A stretch of 64,000 bases of DNA. Origin: Roseomonas sp. (GTDB lineage: Bacteria; Pseudomonadota; Alphaproteobacteria; Acetobacterales; Acetobacteraceae). The stretch is taken from positions 248,001 through 312,000 of the forward strand of contig JAPSLO010000001.1 of NCBI GenBank assembly GCA_031180725.1, given 5' to 3'. Both the position numbers and the translations under genes were made by a program. Position 1 is the first letter of the stretch. Each line of letters begins with the position of its first letter. Of this stretch, positions 53,970 to 61,910 are shown one piece after another. The notes under the pieces were generated by a model. The model was not told the DNA's origin. It was given only the letters and a program-made list of their open reading frames with translations, and did not search any database.

Positions 53970-54377
53970 ATGCGGAGAGGCGTGAGCACATTCAGGAGGA
54001 TCATCGCGGGCTTGCTCGTGCTGGTCCTGCTCGCCCTGCCGGGTCCGATTATGCGGCACGCCTCGGCAGCGACGCACAACCAGCAAGTGGCCGCCGAGCA
54101 CTGCGCCTCGCACGCTGGCTCTGGCACGCTGGCAGACGCAGTGCCGGTGCCTGCGGTGCCAACATCGGACTCCGGCCAGCCCGATGAGCCTGGTGCTGAC
54201 CCGACCCTGCCATGCTGCGCCTTGGCGCAATGCCCGGCCGCCGCAGCGGTGCCTCCGGCCGCCTCTGCCGATGTGACGAAGGTGCATGGCGCGACCGTCC
54301 AGTATGCCGCGCCGGAGCAGGGGCAGTCTGGCATCAAGATCCGGCCCGCGCTTCCGCCACCACGAAACGGCACCTGA
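53970..54377 (+). CDS. Small secreted Cys-containing hypothetical protein of the copper cluster
   Basis: 135 aa with a signal-peptide-like or membrane N-terminus (IIAGLLVLVLLALPGPIM). The mature part is Ala/Pro-rich with HCASHAG and PCCALAQCP, a pair of Cys/His-containing elements that could bind metal, and ends IKIRPALPPPRNGT. No named family is recognised with confidence. It is 45 bases after cueR on the same strand and probably co-transcribed. Confidence 0.6.
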   Translation: MRRGVSTFRRIIAGLLVLVLLALPGPIMRHASAATHNQQVAAEHCASHAGSGTLADAVPVPAVPTSDSGQPDEPGADPTLPCCALAQCPAAAAVPPAASADVTKVHGATVQYAAPEQGQSGIKIRPALPPPRNGT

Positions 54378-54521
54378 CGGAATGCCCTGGCGCACCCCAA
54401 CGGTCCTCCCGGGCTACAGGCCGACCTCAGCTCATCACAGCCCCTCGTGGGCGCCGCGATCGATGCAGGCAGGCGCAGCGCGCATGCTTGTGGTCGCGAC
54501 AAGCCGATAGGAACGACTTAG

Positions 54522-55523
54522 ATGTTTTCGAAGAACCAGAGCCGAGCAGCCCGCAGTCTTCCCCTGCGTCAGAGCCTGCTGGCGGCAGTAGCCGTGCTGG
54601 CGCTCGCCGCAGCGCCCTCTGCGCAAGCCGCTGTGGGTGAAGAGTACGACCCTGACCGCGGACCGGTGACCACGACCTGGTACGGTCCGGTTAGCGCTGC
54701 CGCGCTCCGGGCCGATCGCGCCTACATCGGCGGGATGCGGCCGCACCATGCGGGCGCGCTCACCATGTCGCAGGAGTACCTCGCGGATCCGCAGGCAACA
54801 AATCCGGTGCTTCGGCGGCTCGCGCAGGCCATTATCCAGAACCAGCGATACGAAATCGGATTGCTCGACGAAGTCGGACGGCAGCTCGACACCCCACCGG
54901 TAACCTACAACTTCGGACTCTTCCGCCTCACGCTGCAGCCCCAGGCCACTGAAGGGCTGGCGCAGATGCAGCGTTTCCTCAAGTCACCCATTCCGACCCC
55001 GTTGGTGTCTGGAGTGGGGCCCGTCCGTGAGCGCGACGTGCAGTTCGCCAAGGCCATGACGATCCACCACCAGGGCGCGCTCGACATGGCACGGGCCTAC
55101 AACGCCAACCCGAATGCCCGGAACGGCTTCCTGCGGTTGCTGAACGTGGACATCATCACCGATCAGACGCAGGAGATTGCGCTGATGCGCTCCGTGATCG
55201 CTGCCTATCCCGGCGATCCGAACGCAGTGCAGGTGGACCCGTCCATGATCCATGGCATGGAGGGGATGGGCCACGGCGGTGGCCATGCCGGGCATGGTGC
55301 TGCCCCGGCCGCCCAGACGGCGCCGCCGTCCGGGCGCGCGGGCCACGCCATGCATGGTTCCGCGCCGACCTCGCATGGACATCAGGAGCACGCCGGGCAT
55401 GGCGCTGCCCCCGCCGCAGGGGCACCTGGCCATGCTGGGCACAGAGGCCGCGCAGGACACGCCTCCCCGTCCGTCCCGCAGGCCCATCAGGGTCATCAAG
55501 GACAGGGACATCATCACCATTGA
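54522..55523 (+). CDS. Tandem DUF305 protein with His/Met/Gly-rich tail
   Basis: 333 aa. Signal peptide (SLLAAVAVLALAAAPSAQA), then two DUF305 (ferritin-like four-helix) units: first with ADRAYIGGMRPHHAGALTMS, second with DVQFAKAMTIHHQGALDMAR, each holding the M-x-x-HH-x-GA-x-x-M metal-site motif. From about residue 240 the tail is low-complexity, with many HAGHG/HGMEGMGHGG repeats and ends GHHHH, a probable copper-buffering segment. Start at ATG 54522 with an agga site. It fits a periplasmic copper-handling role beside copC/copD. Confidence 0.88.
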   Translation: MFSKNQSRAARSLPLRQSLLAAVAVLALAAAPSAQAAVGEEYDPDRGPVTTTWYGPVSAAALRADRAYIGGMRPHHAGALTMSQEYLADPQATNPVLRRLAQAIIQNQRYEIGLLDEVGRQLDTPPVTYNFGLFRLTLQPQATEGLAQMQRFLKSPIPTPLVSGVGPVRERDVQFAKAMTIHHQGALDMARAYNANPNARNGFLRLLNVDIITDQTQEIALMRSVIAAYPGDPNAVQVDPSMIHGMEGMGHGGGHAGHGAAPAAQTAPPSGRAGHAMHGSAPTSHGHQEHAGHGAAPAAGAPGHAGHRGRAGHASPSVPQAHQGHQGQGHHHH

Positions 55524-55529
55524 GGGTGC

Positions 55530-55558
55530 GGCCCGGCGGCGGCACGCGCGGCCGGGCC
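55530..55558 (+). terminator. Hairpin between the DUF305 gene and copC
   Basis: Stem ggcccggc (55530-55537) pairs with gccgggcc (55551-55558) around a 13-base loop, seven bases after the DUF305 stop. There is no U-tract, so it may be an attenuating or stabilising hairpin inside the operon rather than a full terminator. Confidence 0.35.
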
Positions 55559-55649
55559 ACCTCTGATGCCGTCCCTGTTTCGATGTTTGCTGGCGGCGTC
55601 CGGACCCTGCCGCCCAATCCGGTGCCCGTACTCAGACCCAAGGTTCGTC

Positions 55650-56033
55650 ATGACCCCTTCGCTCCCCCACCGCGCCACCTTGGCCGCGGGCTTCGCCTTA
55701 GGCCTGACTCTGGCGGCCCCTGCCTGGGCGCACTCTGACCTCCATCACGCCGAGCCGGCCAACGGCGCGGTGCTTCGGAGTTCGCCGCCTGTCATCTCCC
55801 TCATGTTCGCAGCGCCGGTCCGGGTGGTGACACTGCGGCTGCTGGATGAGAGCGGGCGCGAGCGGCGCCTGATCCGAGAGGGCGAGCGGAGCGCTGCGGT
55901 GCAGGAGCTGCGTGCGACGGTGCAGGAGACGCTGCAGCCCGGTGCCTACCGCGTCGAGTGGCGCGGCGCCTCAGCCGACGGCCATGTCGGCGGCGGTACG
56001 CTGGCCTTCCGGGTCGAGCGCGCTGGCCGGTGA
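55650..56033 (+). CDS. copC: Copper resistance protein CopC
   Basis: A 127-aa periplasmic beta-barrel copper chaperone. The signal peptide ends ...APAWA, exposing HSDLHHAEPANGAVL, where the first His is a Cu ligand of the mature protein. SPPVISLMFAAPV and the C-terminal WRGASADGHVGGGTLAF (second-site His) are typical. ATG 55650 was preferred over ATG 55566 because it leaves a standard signal peptide. It overlaps copD by four bases. Confidence 0.93.
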   Translation: MTPSLPHRATLAAGFALGLTLAAPAWAHSDLHHAEPANGAVLRSSPPVISLMFAAPVRVVTLRLLDESGRERRLIREGERSAAVQELRATVQETLQPGAYRVEWRGASADGHVGGGTLAFRVERAGR

Positions 56034-56929
56034 TCCCCGCCTTGCTCGGGGGCGGCGAGCTGGGCTACGGCGCCGCTGCCGTGGTGCTGCGCGCCGCGTA
56101 CTACGTGGGCAGCCTTGGCGGCGCTGGCCTTGCCTTCTTCGCGCTTATGTTCGGCTCCCGCCTGGACACGGACCACGCCGGGCGACTGCGGCACTGGGCT
56201 CTCGGCGCCGCCGTGCTGGGCATCGGCGCGGGCCTCGGCGCCCTGACGGCGCATGTCGGCATACTGACGGGCGGCGAGACCCTCACGGATCCTGAGGTAT
56301 GGAGCATCGTGCTCCTGTCTCCGGCCGGGGCATCCTACGGGTTAGGCGGAATTGGCCTGGCGCTCATGGGCTCCTTGGCTCTTGGTCGGCACTGGGCGCC
56401 CCTGGCCGCGACCGGTGGCGTCTTGGCATGCGCGAGCTTCGCTCTGCTCGGGCACACGACGTCACTTGCTCCGCGGCCGTTGCTGACGGCGCTGCTGCTG
56501 GTGCACCTCATGGTGGCGGCCTACTGGATCGGCAGCCTGCCGCCGCTTGCTTGGGTGTCGCGGCGCGGTGGTGCCGACGCAGCCCGGCTGGTCGAGGACT
56601 GGGCCCGCATCGCAGCCGCCTCGGTGCCGCTTCTGGTGGCCGCCGGTCTTGTGCTCGCCTGGTGGATCCTGGGCGACCTCGGGAAGCTCGTCGGCTCCCG
56701 GTACGGTTGGGCACTCATGGCGAAGGTGACTGTCGTGGCGATCCTGCTGGGGTTCGCGGCGTGGCACCGCTTTCGCCTGACACCGGCGCTGGCGGACCGG
56801 GTCCCCGGCGCTGGGGCTCAGCTCGCCCGTTCTGTCATTGCGGAGGCGGTAATGGCCCTCGTCGTCCTCTACGCGGCGGCCGAGATGGTCTCGAACTCGC
56901 CCGAAGGCGTCACGCACCACATGCACTGA
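56030..56929 (+). CDS. copD: Copper resistance membrane protein CopD
   Basis: About 299 aa from GTG 56030, overlapping the copC stop (GTGA). Eight hydrophobic segments, with family features LLLVHLMVAAYWIGSLPPLA and WALMAKVTVVAILLGFAAWH, including conserved intramembrane His residues. It works with CopC in copper import to, or loading of, cytoplasmic/periplasmic targets. The longer in-frame ORF from 55958 would only add an Arg-rich extension. Confidence 0.92.
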   Translation: MIPALLGGGELGYGAAAVVLRAAYYVGSLGGAGLAFFALMFGSRLDTDHAGRLRHWALGAAVLGIGAGLGALTAHVGILTGGETLTDPEVWSIVLLSPAGASYGLGGIGLALMGSLALGRHWAPLAATGGVLACASFALLGHTTSLAPRPLLTALLLVHLMVAAYWIGSLPPLAWVSRRGGADAARLVEDWARIAAASVPLLVAAGLVLAWWILGDLGKLVGSRYGWALMAKVTVVAILLGFAAWHRFRLTPALADRVPGAGAQLARSVIAEAVMALVVLYAAAEMVSNSPEGVTHHMH

Positions 56930-57181
56930 GGCCGTCACCGAGTGGATCTGCCCGAACGTCCATATTCCAGACATCCTGCGGGCGCCTCATGCTCGTTCCG
57001 TCTAGGCTCAGGACCGATTATTCGCTTGCGGCGGCTCGGTTGCCTTCAGCGGCTAACGCCGAAGGGGAGGGCCGCAGCACGAGCAGCGCAGAACGGAACG
57101 CCGACGAGCAGCAAGCAGTGAGCGAGCTGATCGCGACGGTAGAGGCTGGAATTGCAATCGTGCAGTTGTCAGCCGCCAGAA

Positions 57182-57209
57182 GGGGCCGGGCGATGTCGCG
57201 CCCGGCCCC
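57182..57209 (-). terminator. Terminator hairpin after the esterase-GH16 gene
   Basis: An 11-bp perfect stem, ggggccgggcg (57182-57192) with cgcccggcccc (57199-57209), six-base loop, lies 12 bases beyond the stop codon of the minus-strand gene at 57222. It separates that gene from the convergent copD. A short pyrimidine stretch (tct) follows on the minus strand. Confidence 0.6.
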
Positions 57210-57221
57210 GGCAGGCATCGG

Positions 57222-59228
57222 TCAGAGAATGCCGTCGGCCTGATACATACGCACATTGTCGATCTGCATGACCATCTCGCTCGGGCCATTCGGATCGGGT
57301 GGCGAGCCCATCCAGGCGTCATTCGCGCTGGCGACATTCACCATGGCGCCAATGCCATGCGCCACGTCAGGGATGAAAGCCGGGTCGGTCCACTCGGCCA
57401 CGACGTTGCCGTTGACCTCAAGGGCGAGGTAGTCCGGCAACCATGTCAGCTTGTAGTGGTTCCACTGGGTCTCATCGTATGCCGAGTTCCGGACTGACTC
57501 GTAGCTGTGATTGCCCGACCCGTCGACACCGTGGGAGGTGTGCATGACTTCGGTGTCCGGCGTTTCCAGCAGATCGATCTCGCCATCCACGGGCCACTGG
57601 TCCGAGGCGGGCCAGGTCAGCAGCACGCCCATGACGCCCTGGACTTCCGGGACTTTCGCGTCGAGCTCGATGATCCCGTAGGTGATGGTCTTGTCGGCCT
57701 TCATCGAATTCAGGCCGCCACCCGTCCACCAGCCATCGCTGTGGCGCGTCGCGCTGACCTCCAGCACACCGTCGTTGACGGCGACATCGCCGGCGCTCCA
57801 CGACCAGGCGCCGTTCCAATAGACACCGCCGTCGTACGGGTCGCCCCAGTTCCCGGTCTTGTAGCCTTCGGAGAAGTCGTCGGAGAGGACCAGCGTGTAG
57901 CCATCCGGCGCCTCGCCGGTCGGCTCCTCAACCAGTTTGGCCGTATCCACGGGATCAACTGGATCGGCTGTCTCTGCCGGAGCCCCGCTGACGGTGTCGT
58001 AGCCGGCCGTTGGGACATCCTCGCCGGCGCGCGGACCGGCAAGCGGTACCAGCACGGAGGAGAGTTCCTCACCGAGTTCGCGGCCGATGGCCTGGGCGTC
58101 GCCATTCCCCATGTGGCTGCTGCCGGCGAAGCCATCGCCGTCCATCACGGCGTCCTGGGCAGACCAGGAGAGATCGGCATTGAAGTCGATGTCGGCCGAC
58201 AAGGCCTCCATGCCGTTCCCGATCGCGTCGAAGTTGCCGCCGTATGGGTAGCGGATGGGGACGAACTCATAGGGCGTGGTGGTCGCGTCCTGACCCAGCG
58301 CCGCGCGCACCAGCTCGGCGTCCTCGCGCACCGCGGACACCCATTGGTCCGTCGTGAGGTCCATCGACTGCTGGTCGTATTCGTTGTGCATCCATACCGT
58401 CAGCGTCGGATTGTCCTTGATGGACTCCGGCTGCGCGTCGAGGAAATCGATCAGCCCCTGCTGCAGGCCGTCCTGCTGCCAATCCATGAAGCGGGTGGCG
58501 GAGTTGATGGTATTCTGACCGTTTTCCGTCTCGAAAGAAGCGAGGATGTGCACGTCCGTGCCCAGCTTCTCCTCGAGGACATGCTCGAGCTCGGCGCCGC
58601 CGCCGCCCCAGCCAGCGAAGACCTGCGCGTTGGACTGACCGCGGATTAGGACATTCACCTCGCCGTCGGGGTTGCTGGAGGTGCCGGAATTGCCGCCGCC
58701 ATCCGCTGGCGCTTCGGCGCCGACATCGCCGGGAAGCTCGCCGCTCGCCTTGTCGGGCTGCTCGGCAACTTCCTTCCCATCGGTCGTTGGGAGATCTGTG
58801 GGCGCTTCCACGGGGGCATCCGCGCCAGCTTCGGCCGCGGGTTCCTCGGGAAGGTCGGCTGGGGGTGCTTCGACACTGACGGACTCGTCGGCCGAACCGC
58901 TGCTCAGGTCGAGCGCAAGGTCGAACTCATGTCCCCAGCGCAGGAAGACGCTGCTGTGCTCCTGGCCTTCGGCGCTGTAGGTGATGCGCAGCCCCCAGGC
59001 ATCGTCCTGCCAGTCAGCCGTCACTGTGACGCGGGAGAGATCGACGCTCTCGGGCAGGACGATCTTGTCCTGGCCTGAACGGAAGTTCTCGATGACGCTG
59101 ACGCCCGAGCCAGTGACGGAGAAAGTCTCGCCGCTGTCATGCTCGCTCAGAATGATTCCAGACTGTGACGAGATGGCGCGCAGGTTCTCGCCCGGGGCAG
59201 TACGCCCCGTGATTTCGGCGTTGGCCAT
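57222..59228 (-). CDS. SGNH/SASA-like esterase fused to GH16 glycanase
   Basis: 668 aa. Residues 1-110 form a beta-rich N-terminal domain with no signal peptide (FRSGQDKIVLPESVDLSRVT), resembling the calcium-protein-like regions of type I secreted glycanases. About 115-190 is an acidic Pro/Ala linker. About 190-395 is an SGNH/SASA-type esterase: NVLIRGQSNAQVF (S199), VWMHNEYDQQSMDLT, and GSSHMGNGDAQAIG (H372 as possible catalytic His). About 440-668 is GH16: GEIDLLETP (E550 and E555), with WWTGGGLNSMK and WNHYKLTWLPDYLALEVNG. It probably de-esterifies and cleaves a polysaccharide, plausibly the EPS made nearby. The secretion route is inferred. Confidence 0.85.
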   Translation of the reverse strand: MANAEITGRTAPGENLRAISSQSGIILSEHDSGETFSVTGSGVSVIENFRSGQDKIVLPESVDLSRVTVTADWQDDAWGLRITYSAEGQEHSSVFLRWGHEFDLALDLSSGSADESVSVEAPPADLPEEPAAEAGADAPVEAPTDLPTTDGKEVAEQPDKASGELPGDVGAEAPADGGGNSGTSSNPDGEVNVLIRGQSNAQVFAGWGGGGAELEHVLEEKLGTDVHILASFETENGQNTINSATRFMDWQQDGLQQGLIDFLDAQPESIKDNPTLTVWMHNEYDQQSMDLTTDQWVSAVREDAELVRAALGQDATTTPYEFVPIRYPYGGNFDAIGNGMEALSADIDFNADLSWSAQDAVMDGDGFAGSSHMGNGDAQAIGRELGEELSSVLVPLAGPRAGEDVPTAGYDTVSGAPAETADPVDPVDTAKLVEEPTGEAPDGYTLVLSDDFSEGYKTGNWGDPYDGGVYWNGAWSWSAGDVAVNDGVLEVSATRHSDGWWTGGGLNSMKADKTITYGIIELDAKVPEVQGVMGVLLTWPASDQWPVDGEIDLLETPDTEVMHTSHGVDGSGNHSYESVRNSAYDETQWNHYKLTWLPDYLALEVNGNVVAEWTDPAFIPDVAHGIGAMVNVASANDAWMGSPPDPNGPSEMVMQIDNVRMYQADGIL

Positions 59229-59430
59229 TCCTGAATCCTTCAGTGTCGCGACCGGTCGGGGGCTGGTGCTGCGACGTCTAAGACTGACTGCCCGTAGGCT
59301 CCCCTCTGCACCGCCGATTGATGGCGTATACAGTATGCATCCACCTACGGGTGGATTACGGGATTGTCAATCACCGAATCGCGAGACTGAGTGCGGCAGC
59401 CAGTGAGTGGCTTGACCGGGAAATTCATCG

Positions 59431-59935
59431 CTAGGACAGAAATTCTTGTTTGGGTGGATTTTGAGCTTGGACTGGAAAGTTGGCCGAGGCGCGGTCGTAG
59501 CGGGTTGCGATGCGGCGCCAGTCCTTCTGGCGTTCGAACATGATCTCGATGCGATGCCGCTGCCGGTAGAGTGCTTTGTCGTAGGGCAGCTCGACTTTGC
59601 GGCTGCGAGTGGATGGGATGCACGGCTCGATGCCCTTGGCTTCGAGTGCTGCCCGGAAGCGGTTGCTGTCATGGGGCGGTCGGCGGTCAATTCGCGGGCG
59701 GGTGGCAGCGCTGGAAGCAGCAGGCGGGCGCCCTTGCGGTCGCTCATCTGCCATTCGGTCGGTAGCAGGACCAGGCGTCGGCCCTGACCGTCGCAAACGG
59801 TGTGGAGCTTCGAGTTCAGCCGGCCCTTGGTGCCGCCGATGAGGCCGGGGAAGAGCCCTCCTTTGAGGAGGCAGGCGGCCGTCCCGTGCGCCTTCGTGCG
59901 CGTGCACCGAGCATCAGGCGGTCAGGTGCACCTGG
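59431..59935 (-). pseudogene. IS5-family transposase remnant
   Basis: Minus-strand frames together read GRLNSKLHTVCDGQGRRLVL, DRKGARLLLPALPPARELTA, then after a frameshift DSNRFRAALEAKGIEPCIPS, KALYRQRHRIEIMFERQKDW and RRIATRYDRASANF, the C-terminal half of an IS5/IS427-group DDE transposase. The N-terminal half is absent. It lies just upstream of the esterase-GH16 gene, on the same strand. Confidence 0.82.
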
Positions 59936-60251
59936 CTCGGACGCAAGAGCGATGAAGATGCGAGCGTCATGCGCGGACCGTATGCAGCCGGGCATTGCAC
60001 CAGTGCAGGCCCTCGCGAGTGACGTCGATGATCCCGCTGATGACACGACGATCGTCCACCCGAAGCACGCTATGCGACAGCGGGAATTGCGGTCGGATCG
60101 TCCGCCTCTGAGCAGGGGCCAGCAGGAACCGCGGCTCGGCCATGGCATCACCTCCGCCCTGCTCAGAATCACACCCGCCAAGCCGGGGCGCGGACGGATA
60201 CTCTGGCCGGCGGCCTTGAACCCACTCTCCCGGCAGCGTTAGGCAAAGGAC
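59936..60251. other. Intergenic region before dmeF
   Basis: 316 bases with no supported gene. It should carry the promoter for the CDF exporter. No CueR-type box or obvious metal-regulator palindrome was seen. Confidence 0.35.
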
Positions 60252-61325
60252 ATGCACACGCACTCGATGGATACTTGGCGGCACGGCCACACCTTCGGGC
60301 AGGACAAGCCGCGCGTGGGCGAGCGCCGGACGCTCCTCGTCCTCCTGCTCACGGCGGTCACCATGGCGGTCGAGATCGTGGCCGGGCTGGCCTTTGGCTC
60401 CGTCGCACTGCTTGCGGACGGCCTGCACATGGGCTCGCACGCGGCCGCCCTTGGCATCAGCGCCTTCGCCTACGCCTATGCGCGCCGCCACGCTGCCGAT
60501 TCGCGTTTCACCTTCGGCACCGGAAAGGTCAACGCACTCGCCGGTTACACCGGGGCCGTCCTGCTTGCCGCCTTCGCCCTGGCAATGGTTTGGGAGAGCG
60601 TCACGCGATTGCTTGACCCGGAGCCGATCGCCTTCGGTTGGGCAATCGCCGTCGCGTTGGTCGGACTGGCCGTCAACGCGGCCTCGGCGCTGATGCTCGG
60701 AGGCCACGATCATGGGCACGACCACGACAGGCATGACGATCATGATGAGCATGATCACCACCATCACCCTGAAGATGAACACCTCGCCCACGCCGATGGA
60801 CACCATCATCACGGACACGACCTGAACCTGCGTTCGGCCTATCTCCACGTCCTGACTGATGCGTTGACTTCGGTGCTGGCCATCGCCGCGCTGCTGGCAG
60901 GCCTGTTCCTCGGCGCGTGGTGGATGGATCCGTTGATGGGGCTGCTGGGTGCCGCGCTGGTGACGCGCTGGTCCTGGGGGCTGCTGCGGGACAGTAGCCG
61001 CATTCTGCTCGACTACCAGGCGCCGGAGCCGGTGCTGCGGGCCGTGCGCGAGGCCATTGAAGGCGTGGCTGACAACCGCCTCTATGACCTGCACGTCTGG
61101 TCCGTGGCGCCGGGGATCTACGCGGCCGCGCTCGGCGTCGTCACCCACACGCCCCGCCCGCCCGAGCACTACAGGGCGCTCATCCCAGCGGGGCTCGGCG
61201 TGGCCCATGTCACGGTCGAGGTGCAGGAGTGCCAGGAGCAGCTTGAGGCACGTCAAGCCGGGCGCGACCCTGGCTCAATGGTGCCAGTGCGGTGGCTCGG
61301 GCGAGGAACACGCCGTCGCCACTGA
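60252..61325 (+). CDS. dmeF: CDF-family cation exporter, DmeF-type
   Basis: 357 aa. Six transmembrane segments in the cation diffusion facilitator fold: SVALLADGLHMGSHAAALGI contains the metal-site HxxxD-type pair in segment II, and LNLRSAYLHVLTDALTSVLA that in segment V. The loop between segments IV and V is exceptionally His/Asp-rich (residues about 150-190, HDHGHDHDRHDDHDEHDH and HHHHGHD), as in DmeF Co2+/Ni2+ exporters. The cytosolic C-terminal domain ends HVTVEVQECQEQ plus a 25-residue extension. It lies upstream of copA but on its own promoter. Confidence 0.9.
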   Translation: MHTHSMDTWRHGHTFGQDKPRVGERRTLLVLLLTAVTMAVEIVAGLAFGSVALLADGLHMGSHAAALGISAFAYAYARRHAADSRFTFGTGKVNALAGYTGAVLLAAFALAMVWESVTRLLDPEPIAFGWAIAVALVGLAVNAASALMLGGHDHGHDHDRHDDHDEHDHHHHPEDEHLAHADGHHHHGHDLNLRSAYLHVLTDALTSVLAIAALLAGLFLGAWWMDPLMGLLGAALVTRWSWGLLRDSSRILLDYQAPEPVLRAVREAIEGVADNRLYDLHVWSVAPGIYAAALGVVTHTPRPPEHYRALIPAGLGVAHVTVEVQECQEQLEARQAGRDPGSMVPVRWLGRGTRRRH

Positions 61326-61379
61326 TGGATCCTTGCAGGAGCACCTCGAAAAAGCCGAGCGCCAGCCCCTGCGGGCCGA

Positions 61380-61800
61380 AGACGCCGTAGGTGCGGGAAG
61401 GCGCCCCCTCGTGCGGGTGGATGCGGAAGTCGTGGCGCGCGCCCGCCTGGAGAGGGCCTGCACCTTGGCCTGTTCCAGGCGACCGCCAGGGCATCCCGTC
61501 GCTGTTCGACCAGATCGCATTCATGGACATGAATGCGGACGAGGTGGCGCTTGAAGACACCGACCTGGGCGCCGAGGTCGCCTGGGACGTGGACCGCGAC
61601 GCCGGGGACGGCAGCTCCGTTCCGTTCGTGGAAATCGGCAAGGACGACCTGCGACAGAGCGATTTCATATTCAACACGCCCCAGTTCGCCGAAGACATCA
61701 ACGACTAGCGCTCCTGGTACATCTTCGCCTGATGGTCGAAGGCGCCGGTCGGGATCGTCCGGACCAACTTCCAGGTCGCCTCGAGAGGTCTCCCGCGTCT
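61380..61800 (+). pseudogene. Decayed gene of unknown family
   Basis: A plus-strand frame with strong coding bias reads IPSLFDQIAFMDMNADEVAL, LGAEVAWDVDRDAGDGSSVP and DFIFNTPQFAEDIND, then TAG, then in the same frame RSWYIFA, TGA, and WSKAPVGIVRTNFQVASRG. Codon use stays gene-like through both stops, and the part before 61480 needs a frameshift. This indicates a recently broken, acidic protein I cannot assign. No signal peptide or start codon is identifiable. Confidence 0.5.
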
Positions 61801-61823
61801 GACCGCCGCTGAACGCCGCGCGG

Positions 61824-61856
61824 CTTGACCTTCCCACCATGGGAATCCCCACCCTC
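61824..61856 (+). promoter_or_regulatory. CueR-type promoter/operator upstream of copA
   Basis: ttgacc (61825-61830), a 19-base spacer ttcccaccatgggaatccc containing the dyad ttccc-accat-gggaa, then caccct (61850-61855). It matches the operator before cueR at 53365 in spacing and nearly all positions, and resembles the accttccc...ggaaggt CueR box known upstream of copA in enterobacteria. It is 55 bases before the copA ATG. Confidence 0.8.
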
Positions 61857-61910
61857 CCATAGACAGACCAGAAGCGGCCCGCCGAGGCGGACCATCCCGG
61901 AGACGGCACC

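Noticed and set aside
55250-55520. Imperfect ggccatgc/gggcatgg repeats
   Set aside because: They arise from the HAGHG-type protein repeats of the DUF305 tail rather than from a regulatory or mobile repeat.
60710-60830. Repeated cat/cac-rich segment
   Set aside because: This is the His/Asp-rich loop of the CDF exporter, coding in frame, not a DNA repeat element.
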